From Pseudonocardia kujensis (GTDB lineage Bacteria; Actinomycetota; Actinomycetes; Mycobacteriales; Pseudonocardiaceae): 64,000 nucleotides of DNA. The first letter of the stretch is position 1. Each line of letters opens with the position of its first letter. The stretch covers positions 1-64,000 of the forward strand of contig NZ_JAJSOK010000013.1 in NCBI RefSeq assembly GCF_021283305.1, in the 5' to 3' direction. Positions 54,321 to 63,894 of the stretch are shown in pieces. Under the pieces are notes generated by a model. It was not told where the DNA came from. It saw only the letters and a program-made list of their open reading frames with translations, and ran no database searches. Both the position numbers and the translations under genes were made by a program.

Positions 54321-55526
54321 GTGAACCGATCCGTGACGAGCGCCGGACGCCTCACGCTCGCGACGCCGCCCCGTGTCGCTCGCACGGGCGAGGTCCTCGA
54401 CCTGGTGCGGCGCGGCGTCGCGACCACCACGACCGAGCTGGCCACGTCCATGGGGGTCGCCCGGTCGACGGTCACCGAACGCCTGGACCTGCTGATGCGA
54501 CACGACCTCGTGGTCGCCGACGGGGAGACCTCGTCCGGGCGCGGGCGCCCGGCGAGCAGGCTGGCGTTCAACGGAGGAGCCGGGGTCACCCTGGCCGCCC
54601 AGGTCGGCATGAGCGGCACCCTCACCGCCGTGACCGACCTCGCCGGCGAAGTGCTCTGGATCGACCAGGTCCATCTCGACGTGGCCGAGGGCCCGGACGC
54701 CGTCGGCGCCATGCTCGTCGACCGGTTCACTGCGGGCCTGGACGCAGTCGGTGACCGACGCCGGGTACACGGCGTCGGTATCGGACTCCCCGGCGACATC
54801 GAGATCGCCGCCCGCAACGGGGGCGGCGGAGTGCCGTGGGACGGCGACGCGATCACGGCGCGCCTGGCCGGGCGCTTCGACTGTGCGGTGTTCACCGACC
54901 GAGACGTCAACTATCTCGCTGTCGGCGAGCACCGCACGACCTGGCCTGATTCGACGACACTGCTCTGCCTCAAGGTCGGCACCGTGGTGGCGGCAGGTCT
55001 GGTGATCAACGGCGAGGTCGTGCGCGGCGCAGGCGGCCTCTTCGGCGAGATCGGGCACTCCAAGATCGCAGGCGCCACGGGACCGTGCGCGTGCGGGAGC
55101 CGCGGCTGCCTCAACACGGTCGCGGGCGGCGCTGTCCTGGCCTCCGGACTGCGTGCGAAGGGCCACGACGCCCACACCGCGCGAGACGTCACCGCGCTCG
55201 CCAACCGTGGCGTGGTGGACGCCCTCGAAGCCGTGCGGGACGCGGGCGTCCAGATCGGCGAGGTCGTCGCGTCCGCGATCAATCTCCTGAACCCGGACGT
55301 CGTCACGGTGTGGGGCTACCTCGTCGACGCGGGCGAGCAGTTCCTCGCCGGGATGCACGAGGCGATCTACAAGAACGCGCTCCCCACCTCCGCACGTGCC
55401 CTGACGCTCGAACAGTCTCGCCTCGGCGACGACGCCGGCATCCGTGGCGCCGCCCTCACCGTCATCGAGCACGCACTGAGCCCGGAGCGCATCGACACCT
55501 ACTTCAGCGAACTCACCGGAGCATGA
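54321..55526 (+). CDS. ROK-family transcriptional repressor
   Basis: This 401-residue protein has an N-terminal winged HTH (VLDLVRRGVATTTTELATSM, then GVARSTVTERLDLLMRHDLV, about residues 20-65) and a ROK domain with the zinc motif CACGSRGCL. It lacks the DIGGT phosphate loop of active sugar kinases, as expected for a repressor such as NagC/XylR-type proteins. GTG 54321 is chosen because of the -10 element directly upstream; earlier in-frame ATGs would lie inside the operator. It is divergent from the island operon and is its likely repressor, with a sugar as inducer. Confidence 0.9.
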   Translation: MNRSVTSAGRLTLATPPRVARTGEVLDLVRRGVATTTTELATSMGVARSTVTERLDLLMRHDLVVADGETSSGRGRPASRLAFNGGAGVTLAAQVGMSGTLTAVTDLAGEVLWIDQVHLDVAEGPDAVGAMLVDRFTAGLDAVGDRRRVHGVGIGLPGDIEIAARNGGGGVPWDGDAITARLAGRFDCAVFTDRDVNYLAVGEHRTTWPDSTTLLCLKVGTVVAAGLVINGEVVRGAGGLFGEIGHSKIAGATGPCACGSRGCLNTVAGGAVLASGLRAKGHDAHTARDVTALANRGVVDALEAVRDAGVQIGEVVASAINLLNPDVVTVWGYLVDAGEQFLAGMHEAIYKNALPTSARALTLEQSRLGDDAGIRGAALTVIEHALSPERIDTYFSELTGA

Positions 55527-55639
55527 CGCCGCAGGCCCGCGCCACGCAGCCATCAGACGACTCCGACAACGAGCCTCTTTTGATCTTCAAGCAAGGAGAA
55601 TCGTCCAGAAGGACCCTGCCTGAGCTGCTGCAACGCTGA
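55523..55639 (+). CDS. Possible 38-residue ORF coupled to the ROK gene
   Basis: ATG at 55523 overlaps the ROK stop (ATGA) and opens a 39-codon frame ending just before the right repeat. The peptide is polar (MTPQARATQPSDDSDNEPLL, then a charged tail ending LPELLQR). Its composition is less GC-rich than the surroundings. It has no recognisable family, and coding is uncertain. Confidence 0.3.
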   Translation: MTPQARATQPSDDSDNEPLLIFKQGESSRRTLPELLQR

Positions 55640-55642
55640 ACT

Positions 55643-55680
55643 GAGTGGGGCAGGTCGGGCTCGAACCGACGACCTGACGG
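55643..55680. repeat. attR-like copy of the 38-bp repeat
   Basis: This copy is identical to 42814-42851. It covers the 3' part of the tRNA gene (T-arm, 3' acceptor strand, part of the anticodon arm) plus three bases downstream. Confidence 0.85.
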
Positions 55681-55720
55681 ATTATGAGTCCGCTGCTCTG
55701 ACCAACTGAGCTACTGCCCC
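55646..55720 (-). tRNA. tRNA-Met (CAU anticodon; tRNA-Ile2 not excluded)
   Basis: A complete 75-base cloverleaf is present on the minus strand. The acceptor GGGGCAG pairs with CTGCCCC, followed by discriminator A, and CCA is not encoded. The D-arm contains AGCTCAGTTGGTCAGAGC. The anticodon stem GCGGA/TCCGT encloses loop CTCATAA with anticodon CAU, and the T-arm contains GGTTCGAGCCC. A CAU elongator tRNA is methionine unless the C is lysidine-modified (Ile). It is not the initiator type, because the first base pair is a normal G-C. Confidence 0.9.
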
Positions 55721-56013
55721 TCGCGCGACAGGCTAGCGGCCCGGATCGGCGGCGAGGCGTCGCCCACGCGCAACGTGCGCGTCGGGCACCGGCGGGTGCT
55801 CTCCGGGCCGAGCAGGGCGAGGGCGCCCGTGCGGAGGACGACCGAGCCCGGCCCTCCGGGTCGACCGCGGCGCCCGTCGCCCGGGCGATGTCGTCGTCGC
55901 CGGGGTCCGTCCGGACCCGGCCGCCGGGGGAAGATCATGAGCGGCAGCCCCGCGTCCGCCTCCCCTCGGTGCGGGGAACGGCACCGCAACCGCCGCGGGC
56001 GAAGGCGGCCGGA

Positions 56014-56844
56014 TCAGGCGGGGCCCTCCGCGGCCAGCAGGGCCCCGACGTGGTCGGGGACGGCGCGGTCGAGCTCGCGGGGCGGGCGGACGTAGCCGCG
56101 TCCCCGGGGGCGGGTGGGGATCGCCAGCGGGGGCCGGAGCACCGGTTCCCACGGGATGCTGTCGAGGAGGTGGGCGATCATGTTCAGCCGGGCGCGGCGC
56201 TTGTCCTCGGACTCGACGATGGTCCAGGGCGCCGTCGCGGTGTCGGTGTGGACCAGCATGTCGTCCTTGGCCTGCGAGTAGTCGTCCCACCGGGCGATCG
56301 ACTCGAGGTCCATGGGGGAGAGCTTCCACTGCTTCAACGGGTTCGCGACGCGCTCGCGGAAGCGCTTCTCCTGCTCCTGCGGGCTGACCGAGAACCAGTA
56401 CTTGCGCAGCAGGATCCCGTCCTCCACCAGCAGGTCCTCGAAGATCGGGCACTGGCGCAGGAACCGCGTGTACTCCTGGGGCGTGCAGAAGCCCATGACC
56501 CGCTCCACGCCCGCGCGGTTGTACCAGGAGCGGTCGAACAGCACGATCTCCCCGGCGGCGGGCAGGTGCTCCACGTAGCGCTGGAAGTACCACTGGGTCC
56601 GCTCGCGCTCGGTGGGCGCGGGGAGGGCCACGATCGGCGCCACCCGGGGGTTGAGGTGCTCGACGACGCGCTTGATCGCCCCGCCCTTGCCCGCCGCGTC
56701 GCGCCCCTCGAAGATCACGACGACCCGCGCCCCCGTGGCCTTCACCCACTCCTGCAGCTGGACGAGCCGGCCCTGCAGGCGCAGCAGTTCGGCCTCGTAG
56801 AGGGCCCGCGGGAGGCGCGCCGGCGCCTTCGCCTTCTTGGTCAT
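56014..56844 (-). CDS. ppk2: Polyphosphate kinase 2 (PPK2)
   Basis: This 276-residue enzyme has Walker A GRDAAGKG at residues 47-54, Walker B VLFDRSWYNRAG (Asp104) and the lid region VMGFCTPQEYTRFLRQCP. It also has KQWKLSPMDLESIARWDDY, which marks single-domain PPK2. PPK2 uses polyphosphate to phosphorylate nucleoside diphosphates. The ATG at 56844 is preferred; longer upstream frames are shadows. It is the first gene to the right of the tRNA. Confidence 0.94.
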   Translation of the reverse strand: MTKKAKAPARLPRALYEAELLRLQGRLVQLQEWVKATGARVVVIFEGRDAAGKGGAIKRVVEHLNPRVAPIVALPAPTERERTQWYFQRYVEHLPAAGEIVLFDRSWYNRAGVERVMGFCTPQEYTRFLRQCPIFEDLLVEDGILLRKYWFSVSPQEQEKRFRERVANPLKQWKLSPMDLESIARWDDYSQAKDDMLVHTDTATAPWTIVESEDKRRARLNMIAHLLDSIPWEPVLRPPLAIPTRPRGRGYVRPPRELDRAVPDHVGALLAAEGPA

Positions 56845-57127
56845 GGGTGAAGGGTCGGGGACGGGCCGCGGAAAGGGAACCGGGTGGTACCCGCCGATCG
56901 GGGCGGTGGCGCCCGCTCCCGGGCACAGGGCGGGCGCCACCTCGGACTCCGCGGGAGGGGGGACCGCCGCGATGTCCTGCGCCGCTGTACCCAGTGTCCG
57001 TGCGCCCAAACTCCTCCGGACGGACCCATGCCGCCCCGGTGGACGGGTCGCCCGGAGGGGGTGATGCCGGGGCGTGCGGCCAGGCGGAGGGTGCGCCTGG
57101 ACCGGCCGGTGCATCCGAGGAGGCCCG

Positions 57128-58618
57128 ATGTCCATCGTCGACCGACCCGACCCGCCCGGCCCGGACCTTCCCGGCACCTCGGCCGGTGGCGGCGCCGCGA
57201 CCGCCACGCCGGAGGCGAGACCGGCTCCGGCGACCGCGCCGGAGACGGCACCGGGCACGGCCCCCGCGCCGCTCACCGCCGAGGAGCGGGCGGAGCTGCA
57301 GCGCCTGCGGGCCGAGATCGCCGCCCTGCGCACCGCGCCCCCGGCCCCTCCGCCGCACCGCCGCCCGCGCGGCCCGTTCCGCTGGGCCTCGCTGGCCTCG
57401 GCGGTCCTGCTGGTGCTGGGCCTGCTGCTGGTCCCCGTGTCGGTGCTGGCGGTCTGGACCCACAACCAGATCTCCGACACCGACCGGTTCGTCGCGACCA
57501 TGAGCCCGGTCCTGCAGGACCCGGCGGTGCAGACCGCGGTGACGGGCCGGGTGACCCAGGAGATCTTCGCCCAGGTCGACGTCCAGCAGCTGGCGAACGA
57601 GGCCGTGGACGCGCTCGCCGCCCAGGGCCTGCCCGCCCCGATCGCCGACCGGCTGCACGGCCTCACCGGTCCGCTCGCCGACGGTACCCGCAGCTTCGTG
57701 CAGGGGAAGGTCCAGGAGGTCGTGAGCAGCCCGGCCTTCATCGCCGCCGGCCAGCAGGCGCTGACCGTGACCCATCAACAGCTCGCGGCGGTGCTCGCCG
57801 GCCAGTCCTCCGCGATCAGCGTCCAGGGCGCCGACGCCGTCCTCGATCTCTACCCCTTCATCGAGGCCGCCAAGCAGCGGCTCGTGGCCGACGGATTCGC
57901 CCTCGCCGCGAAGATCCCGCCCGTCCACCCGACGATCACGCTGTTCCCGGCCAGCATCCTGGTGCGGGCACAAACGCTCTACCACCTGCTCGACGTGGCG
58001 GCGACCTGGCTGCCCTGGGTCACCCTCGCCTTCCTGATCGGCGGGGTGCTGCTGGCGCGGAACCGACGGCGGGCGACGCTCGTGGTCGGCCTGGCCGTCA
58101 TGGGGACGATGCTCGCCCTGGCAGCGGGCCTGCTCATCGTGCGCGGGATCGTGGTCGGCTCCGTCCCCGAGCAGGGCTCCGCCGCGGCGGCCTCGGCCTA
58201 CGACATCATCGTGCGCTTCGTCCGCGCCGCCCTGCGGACGTTGTTCGTCGTCGGCCTCGTCGTGGCGCTCGCCGCGTGGGTGACCGGCCGGTCGTCCGCG
58301 GCGGTGCGGATCCGCGCCGGCCTGGCCCGCGGCGTGGCGTCCCTGCGTCGGGGTGCGATCAACCGCCGGATCGCCGAGGGCCCGGTGGGCCCGTGGGTCC
58401 ACGACCACCTCACCCTGCTCCGGACGGCGCTGGTCGTCCTGGCCGCGCTCGTGGTCGTGCTGACCGACCGGCCCTCGGGCTGGACGATCCTGGTGGTCGT
58501 CCTGGTGCTGCTGGTCCTGCTCGGGATCGTCCAGTTCCTCGACCAGCCGAGGCCCACGGAACCCGAGCCCGAACCCGCGCCGCAGGCAGCGGACCCGGAC
58601 GACGTGCGGTCCGGCTAG
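57128..58618 (+). CDS. Hypothetical multi-pass membrane protein
   Basis: This 496-residue protein has an N-terminal Pro/Ala-rich cytoplasmic region (about 60 residues), a short Glu/Arg coiled segment, then one transmembrane helix (ASAVLLVLGLLLVPVSVLAVW). A large domain of about 190 residues follows, then four more hydrophobic helices. The extracellular domain contains ISDTDRFVATMSPVLQDPAVQTAV, a pattern seen in many uncharacterised actinobacterial membrane proteins. The ATG at 57128 has GGAGG seven bases upstream. It is convergent with the P-type ATPase gene. Confidence 0.75.
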   Translation: MSIVDRPDPPGPDLPGTSAGGGAATATPEARPAPATAPETAPGTAPAPLTAEERAELQRLRAEIAALRTAPPAPPPHRRPRGPFRWASLASAVLLVLGLLLVPVSVLAVWTHNQISDTDRFVATMSPVLQDPAVQTAVTGRVTQEIFAQVDVQQLANEAVDALAAQGLPAPIADRLHGLTGPLADGTRSFVQGKVQEVVSSPAFIAAGQQALTVTHQQLAAVLAGQSSAISVQGADAVLDLYPFIEAAKQRLVADGFALAAKIPPVHPTITLFPASILVRAQTLYHLLDVAATWLPWVTLAFLIGGVLLARNRRRATLVVGLAVMGTMLALAAGLLIVRGIVVGSVPEQGSAAAASAYDIIVRFVRAALRTLFVVGLVVALAAWVTGRSSAAVRIRAGLARGVASLRRGAINRRIAEGPVGPWVHDHLTLLRTALVVLAALVVVLTDRPSGWTILVVVLVLLVLLGIVQFLDQPRPTEPEPEPAPQAADPDDVRSG

Positions 58619-58628
58619 GGCGCCACGG

Positions 58629-61061
58629 CTAGGCGGGAAGTGCCGCCGGGGCAGGCGCCGCCACCCCGGTGGCGCGGGCCCGGACGACGCGCCCGACGAC
58701 CTCGATGACCAGGCCCGCGACCAGGCCGAGCCCCACACCGACGCCGACGCGCAGCCACGTGACGTCGAGCAGGAACACGGTGCGGGACAGGAAGGGCACC
58801 GCGAGGATCACCACGACGGCCAGGGCCAGGCCGCCCACGAGCGCGACCTTCCAGCGGTTGAGGGGCCGGGCGAACAGGGTCAGCGCCCAGAGCGAGGCCA
58901 CGAGCACGGTCACCGTCGCCACGGTCTGCCCGGCCGCCAGCCCGCCCGTCGGCTCCAGCCAGCGGATGGTGCGGTCGCCGGAGTACGCGGCCGTCCCGAT
59001 CACCACGCCGATCGGCACCGCCGACCACAGCACCCGCGGCAGGAAGCCCGGGACGTAGCGGCGCCGGTTGGGGGCGAGTGCCAGGACGAAACCGGGAACG
59101 CCGATGGTCACGGCGGAGATCAGCGTGAGCTGGATGGGGGCGAGCGGGTAGGCGGCGGCGGTCACGATGACCACCAGGGCCATGAGCAGGGAGTAGACGT
59201 TCTTGACCAGGAACAGGTTCGCGGCGCGCTCGATGTTCGCCATGACCCGCCTGCCCTCGGCGACCACGTCGGGCAGGTGCGCGAACCGGCCGTCGAGCAG
59301 GACGAGCTGGGCGACCGCGCGGGTGGCGGCGGCGCCGTTGCCCATCGCGACGCCGATGTCGGCGTCCTTGAGCGCCATGGCGTCGTTGACGCCGTCGCCG
59401 GTCATCGCGACCACATGGCCGCGGCGCTGCAGCGCCCCGACGACCGCCCGCTTCTGCTGGGGCGTGACCCGGCCGTACACGGGATGGGCCTCGAGCACCT
59501 CGGCGAGGGCGTCGGGGTCCTCGGGCAGGGTCCGGGCGTCGACGGCGTCGGCCGCGGCGGTGATGCCCGGGAGGCCGACGGCGGTGGCGACGGCGCCGAC
59601 CGTGCGCGGGTTGTCGCCGGAGATCACCCGCAGCGACACGCCCTGCTCGGCGAAGTAGCGCAGGGTGTCCGCGGCGTCGTCGCGGATCCGCTCGGCGAGC
59701 ACGACGAGCGCACGCGCCTCGAGCCCCGCCGGGAGGACGGGCCCCTCGGCGGCGGACTCGGCGTGCGCGAGGACGAGCACCCGCCGCCCGTCCTCCGCGA
59801 TCTTCCCGGCGGTCTCCAGCAGGTCGGCGGACCCGGCGTCGGCCGGCTCGGGGAGGACCATCTCGGGCGCCCCGAGGACCCAGGTGCCGTGGTCGCCGGC
59901 GCCGACGGCGGACCACTTGCGGTCCGACGAGAACGGGACGGACGCCGTCGAGGTCCAGGAGGTGTGCGAGAAGACGGTGGCGAGCGCCGCCGCGGTGGCG
60001 TTGCCGCCCGGCTCGGTGCAGCTCAGCGCGAGCGCCTCGCGCACCTCGGCCTCGTCGAGCGCGTCGGTCCCGCGCGGCAGCACGAGCCGGTCGAACACGA
60101 TGTCGCCGTGCGTGAGGGTCCCGGTCTTGTCGAGGCAGACGACGTCGACGCGGGCCAGCACCTCGACGGCGGGCAGCTCCTGGACCAGGGTCTGCTTCCG
60201 CGCCAGCGTCACCGCCCCGAGCATGAACGCGAGGCTGGTCAGCAGCACGAGGCCCTCGGGCACCATCCCGACGAGGGCGGCGACGGTCCCGGTGACCGCC
60301 GCCTGCCAGCTCTCGGCGTCGCTGGTCCGGAACTGGCTCCACACCAGCAGCGGCGCGACGACCAGCATCATCACCGAGATCCAGCGCAGCAGCGTGTTCG
60401 TCCCGGTGATCAGCTCGCTCGGGGTGCGCGTGAACTTCTTCGCCTCCGCGGTGAGGCGGGTGGCGTACGCGTCGGCGCCCACGGCGGTGGCCCGGAACCG
60501 GCCCTGCCCGGCGACGACGATCGAGCCGGAGCGGACCTGGTCCCCGCGGACCTTGGCGATCGGGTCGGACTCGCCGGTGAGCAGGGACTCGTCGACCTCG
60601 AGCCCGGCCGACGCGGTGACCGTGCCGTCGGCGGTGACCTGGTCGCCCGAGCGCAGCTCGACCAGCTCGTCGGCGACGACCGCGGCGACCTCGATCTCGG
60701 CCATCTCGCCGTCCCGGACCACCCGCGCGTGCGGGGCGTTCAGCACGGCGAGTCGGTCCAGCGTGCGCTTGGCGCGCACCTCCTGGATCACCCCGATCGC
60801 CGTGTTGGCCACGATGACCAGGCCGAACAGGCCGTTCTGCCAGCGGCCGGTGGCGGCGATGACGAGGAAGAGGACGAACAGCAGCCCGTTGAACGGCGTG
60901 ACGACGTTCGCCCGCACGATCTGCCCGACGCTGCGGCTGGTGCGCGCGTCGACGGCGTTGGTGCGGCCGGCGGCGACCCGCTCGGCGACCTCCGCGGCGG
61001 TCAGGCCGCGGTCGCCCCGCGGGGACCCCACGACGGTGCCGCGTCCGAGCACGTCCTCCAC
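58629..61061 (-). CDS. Cation-translocating P-type ATPase (CtpE-like)
   Basis: This 810-residue ATPase has the actuator motif TGES, the phosphorylation motif DKTGTLT (Asp near residue 310) and GDGVNDAMALKDADIG. In helix 4 the ion-site motif is MVPEGLVLL. The last of these, with ARKQTLVQELPAVEVLARVD before DKTGTLT, is the pattern of mycobacterial CtpE, reported as a Ca2+ importer in M. smegmatis. There is no N-terminal metal-binding domain with CxxC, so a heavy-metal role is unlikely. The GTG start at 61061 has a GGGGGA site. Confidence 0.88.
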   Translation of the reverse strand: MEDVLGRGTVVGSPRGDRGLTAAEVAERVAAGRTNAVDARTSRSVGQIVRANVVTPFNGLLFVLFLVIAATGRWQNGLFGLVIVANTAIGVIQEVRAKRTLDRLAVLNAPHARVVRDGEMAEIEVAAVVADELVELRSGDQVTADGTVTASAGLEVDESLLTGESDPIAKVRGDQVRSGSIVVAGQGRFRATAVGADAYATRLTAEAKKFTRTPSELITGTNTLLRWISVMMLVVAPLLVWSQFRTSDAESWQAAVTGTVAALVGMVPEGLVLLTSLAFMLGAVTLARKQTLVQELPAVEVLARVDVVCLDKTGTLTHGDIVFDRLVLPRGTDALDEAEVREALALSCTEPGGNATAAALATVFSHTSWTSTASVPFSSDRKWSAVGAGDHGTWVLGAPEMVLPEPADAGSADLLETAGKIAEDGRRVLVLAHAESAAEGPVLPAGLEARALVVLAERIRDDAADTLRYFAEQGVSLRVISGDNPRTVGAVATAVGLPGITAAADAVDARTLPEDPDALAEVLEAHPVYGRVTPQQKRAVVGALQRRGHVVAMTGDGVNDAMALKDADIGVAMGNGAAATRAVAQLVLLDGRFAHLPDVVAEGRRVMANIERAANLFLVKNVYSLLMALVVIVTAAAYPLAPIQLTLISAVTIGVPGFVLALAPNRRRYVPGFLPRVLWSAVPIGVVIGTAAYSGDRTIRWLEPTGGLAAGQTVATVTVLVASLWALTLFARPLNRWKVALVGGLALAVVVILAVPFLSRTVFLLDVTWLRVGVGVGLGLVAGLVIEVVGRVVRARATGVAAPAPAALPA

Positions 61062-61184
61062 GCGTCCCCCCGCCCTCGGCTCCGTGACCCGACGTCGAAC
61101 CGGACGTGGCCCGCGTTACGCGCATCCGACGCCCGATCCCTCACCATCGGTCCGATTCCGCGTCGTGGGAAGGGCTGTTCGTCC

Positions 61185-62531
61185 ATGCGTGCGTCCCGAT
61201 GGGTGGTGCTGCTCCTCGCCGCGGTCGTGCTGGTCGGATGTGTGCCGTCCGGTGGGGCCTCCCCGTCGGCCGGGGCCCCGACGGCGGCGGTGCCGGCGGA
61301 CCTGGTGCCGGTACCGGTGACCGTGCCGGCCGGCCTGGCCGCGGCGCCGCTCGACGTCCCGCGGCAGGCGCTCGTGCCGCCCGGCTGGTCGCTGTCGGTG
61401 TTCGCCCGCGTGCCCGCCGCACGCCTCGCCGTGTGGGCGCCGGACGGGACACTGCTCGTCTCGGTGCCCGAGGACGGCACGGTGGTGCGGCTGGTGCCCG
61501 ACGGGCGGGGCACGGCCACGCAGACGCCCCTGCTGGACGGGCTGGACCAGCCGCACGGGCTGACGTTCGCCGGTCCGACGCTGTACGTGGCGCAGAGCGA
61601 CCGGGTCGACGCCTACCCCTACACCGACGGCCGCGTCGGCGCGCCACGGCCGGTCGCGACCGGGCTTCCGGACGCGAAGAGCCCCGAGCTGGGCGGCCGC
61701 TACGCGCACGCCCTGAAGAGCGTGGCCGTCGGCCCCGACGGCGCGGTCTACGTGTCCGTCGGCTCCACCGGGAACATCTCCGCCGGCGATCTCGCGGCGG
61801 ACCCGCCGCGGGCGTCGATCCTGCGGGTGCCGCCCGGGGGCGGGCCGCCCGCCCCGTTCGCCGTGGGGGTCCGCAACGGGACGGGGCTGGCCGTCGCGCC
61901 GGACGGGTCGGTGTGGACCGCGGTGAACGACCGCGACAACATCCAGTACCCCTTCGACCGCCCGTACGACGGCTCGTCGGGGTCCGCGCGCGGCGCGGTC
62001 GTCGAGGCCTACGTGCGGGACCACCCGGCGGAGGCCCTGGCGCGGCTCACCCCGGGCCGCAACCTCGGCTGGCCGTACTGCAACCCGGACCCCGACGTCG
62101 AGCCGGGTGCCGCCGGCAGCGCCCAGGTGCTCAGCGACGTGCCGTTCACGCGGGACGTGCAGACCAACCCGGACGGCGCCGCGCTCGACTGCGCCGCGCT
62201 GCCCCGGGTCGAGCAGGCACTCGGTGGCCACTCGGCGCCGCTGGGGCTGGCGTTCGTCGACGGCGGCCTGCCCGGGGACTTCGCGCACGGGGCGCTGGTC
62301 GGGGTGCACGGCTCGTGGAACGCGGAGCCGCCGCGGGCCCCCGAGGTCTCGTTCTTCCCGTGGCGCGACGGCGGGCTGGGGCCGCAACGGACGCTCGTCG
62401 GCGGCTTCCAGGCGGCCGACGGCACACGGTGGGGCCGCCCGGTCGCCGCCGTGGCCGGCCCGGACGGGGCCGTGTACGTGACCGACGACGACGCCGGCGC
62501 GGTCTACCGGCTGGCCCCGCCGGACCGCTGA
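61185..62531 (+). CDS. Lipoprotein of the PQQ-dependent glucose/sorbosone dehydrogenase family
   Basis: This 448-residue protein starts with a signal peptide and lipobox LVGC (Cys19). A six-bladed beta-propeller domain follows, with repeats such as [36 protein letters not shown] and [19 protein letters not shown]. It matches the soluble glucose dehydrogenase/sorbosone dehydrogenase fold. The HAL-KS and NRDN-type residues suggest an active propeller, but PQQ binding cannot be proven here. It is exported and lipid-anchored. Confidence 0.85.
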   Translation: MRASRWVVLLLAAVVLVGCVPSGGASPSAGAPTAAVPADLVPVPVTVPAGLAAAPLDVPRQALVPPGWSLSVFARVPAARLAVWAPDGTLLVSVPEDGTVVRLVPDGRGTATQTPLLDGLDQPHGLTFAGPTLYVAQSDRVDAYPYTDGRVGAPRPVATGLPDAKSPELGGRYAHALKSVAVGPDGAVYVSVGSTGNISAGDLAADPPRASILRVPPGGGPPAPFAVGVRNGTGLAVAPDGSVWTAVNDRDNIQYPFDRPYDGSSGSARGAVVEAYVRDHPAEALARLTPGRNLGWPYCNPDPDVEPGAAGSAQVLSDVPFTRDVQTNPDGAALDCAALPRVEQALGGHSAPLGLAFVDGGLPGDFAHGALVGVHGSWNAEPPRAPEVSFFPWRDGGLGPQRTLVGGFQAADGTRWGRPVAAVAGPDGAVYVTDDDAGAVYRLAPPDR

Positions 62532-62626
62532 TCCCCCCCGGTGATCTCCGGCACGGGACCAGCGGCCCGCGCACGCGGGACCGGCGACCGTTCCGTTGTG
62601 GACCTCCGGCACGCCATGCTGGCGGG

Positions 62627-63628
62627 ATGAAGGCGTGGATCGTCCGGAGACCGGGACCGATCACGGGCGGCCCGCTGGCCCAGGTGGACCGGGAGGACCC
62701 GGAACCCGGCGCGGGCGAGGTCCGGGTGCGCGTGTCGGCGTGCGGGGTGTGCCGCACGGACCTGCACCTGGCGGAGGGGGACCTCGCCCCGCACCACCCC
62801 GGGACGGTGCCGGGACACGAGATCGTCGGCGTGGTCGACGCGCTCGGCACGGGCACGCGGCGGTTCGCGATCGGCGACCGGATCGGCATCGCCTGGCTGC
62901 GCGGGACCTGCGGGCGTTGCCGCTTCTGCCGGGGCGGGCGCGAGAACCTCTGTCCCGACGCGCGGTTCACCGGCTGGGACGCCGACGGCGGCTACGCCGA
63001 GTTCGCCGTGGTCCCCGAGGCGTACGCGTACGCCCTGCCGCCCGCGCTCGACGACGCGACCGCCGCCCCGCTGTTGTGTGCCGGCATCGTCGGCTACCGG
63101 GCCCTGAAACGGGCGGAGCTGCCGCCGGGCGGGCGGCTGGGCATCTACGGGTTCGGCGCGTCGGCGCACGTCGTGGCGCAGGTCGCGATCGCGCAGGGCG
63201 CCACCGTGCACGTGCAGACCCGCTCGCCCGAGGCCCGGGAGCTGGCGCTCGCGCTCGGCGCCGCCTCCGCCGGTCCGGCGGACGCGGAGCCGCCGGAGCC
63301 GCTCGACGCCGCCGTGACCTTCGCCCCCGTCGGCGGGCTCGTGCCGGTCGCGCTGCGGGCGCTCGACGCCGGCGGCACCCTCGCGATCGCCGGCATCCAC
63401 CTCACCGACGTGCCGGGGCTGGACTACGAGCGCGAGCTGTTCCGCGAGAAGCAGCTGCGCAGCGTCACCGCCAACACCCGCGCCGACGGCGAGGAGTTCC
63501 TGCGGCTCGCGGCGGCGCTCGACGTCCGGCCCGTCGTCGACCCGCGGCCGCTGTCCACGGCGGACCGCGTGCTGGCCGACCTGGCGGCGGACCGGATCAC
63601 CGGCGCCGCCGTACTGCTGCCCGGGTAG
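62627..63628 (+). CDS. Zinc-dependent alcohol dehydrogenase (AdhA-like)
   Basis: This 333-residue medium-chain dehydrogenase has catalytic zinc ligands in [10 protein letters not shown] and PGHEIVG and structural zinc cysteines in [17 protein letters not shown]. The NAD(P)-binding fold begins [17 protein letters not shown]; its glycine motif is GFGASA. Alcohols or aldehydes are the likely substrates. It is 95 bases downstream of the lipoprotein gene on the same strand. Confidence 0.9.
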   Translation: MKAWIVRRPGPITGGPLAQVDREDPEPGAGEVRVRVSACGVCRTDLHLAEGDLAPHHPGTVPGHEIVGVVDALGTGTRRFAIGDRIGIAWLRGTCGRCRFCRGGRENLCPDARFTGWDADGGYAEFAVVPEAYAYALPPALDDATAAPLLCAGIVGYRALKRAELPPGGRLGIYGFGASAHVVAQVAIAQGATVHVQTRSPEARELALALGAASAGPADAEPPEPLDAAVTFAPVGGLVPVALRALDAGGTLAIAGIHLTDVPGLDYERELFREKQLRSVTANTRADGEEFLRLAAALDVRPVVDPRPLSTADRVLADLAADRITGAAVLLPG

Positions 63629-63693
63629 CCGACCCGCCGACGGAGGTCGGTGGCACGGCGGGCGACGCACGACACGCCGAGGGCGGCGCCCGC

Positions 63694-63894
63694 TCACCGT
63701 CCCCCGACGGCCTGGTCCACCACGGTTGCGAGGCGGGCGAGCAGCTCCTCGGACTCGGCCAGCGTGATCAGGCCGAGCTCGGCCGCCTCCCGGACGTCGG
63801 CGCACAGCACGGCGGTCAGCACGCTCGCGGGGTCCCCGCCGTCGGCGACCGGCCGCAGGTAGGAATGGCCGGGACCGTCCAGGGGTCGTGCCAT
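63694..63894 (-). CDS. Hypothetical 66-residue protein
   Basis: ATG at 63894 has a GGGAGG site eight bases upstream. The protein is acidic and helical (ASVLTAVLCADVREAAELGLITLAESEELLARLATVVDQAVGG). No family is recognised. The remaining 106 bases to the window end show no gene. Confidence 0.55.
   Translation of the reverse strand: MARPLDGPGHSYLRPVADGGDPASVLTAVLCADVREAAELGLITLAESEELLARLATVVDQAVGGR

Larger units (their letters stand above)
42814..55680. mobile_element. Putative tRNA-integrated genomic island bounded by a 38-bp direct repeat
   Basis: A perfect 38-bp direct repeat (42814-42851 and 55643-55680) encloses about 12.9 kb. The right copy is the 3' half of an intact tRNA gene; the left copy is that half alone, which is the classic footprint of integration at a tRNA 3' end. 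Between them lies one catabolic operon with its ROK repressor. No integrase, excisionase or replication gene is present, so the island is either a remnant or is mobilised by an enzyme encoded elsewhere. Confidence 0.75.

Noticed and set aside
55711..55989. Open frame just right of the tRNA on the minus strand
   Set aside because: It overlaps the 5' end of the tRNA, has no ribosome binding site and a random Arg/Pro-rich composition.
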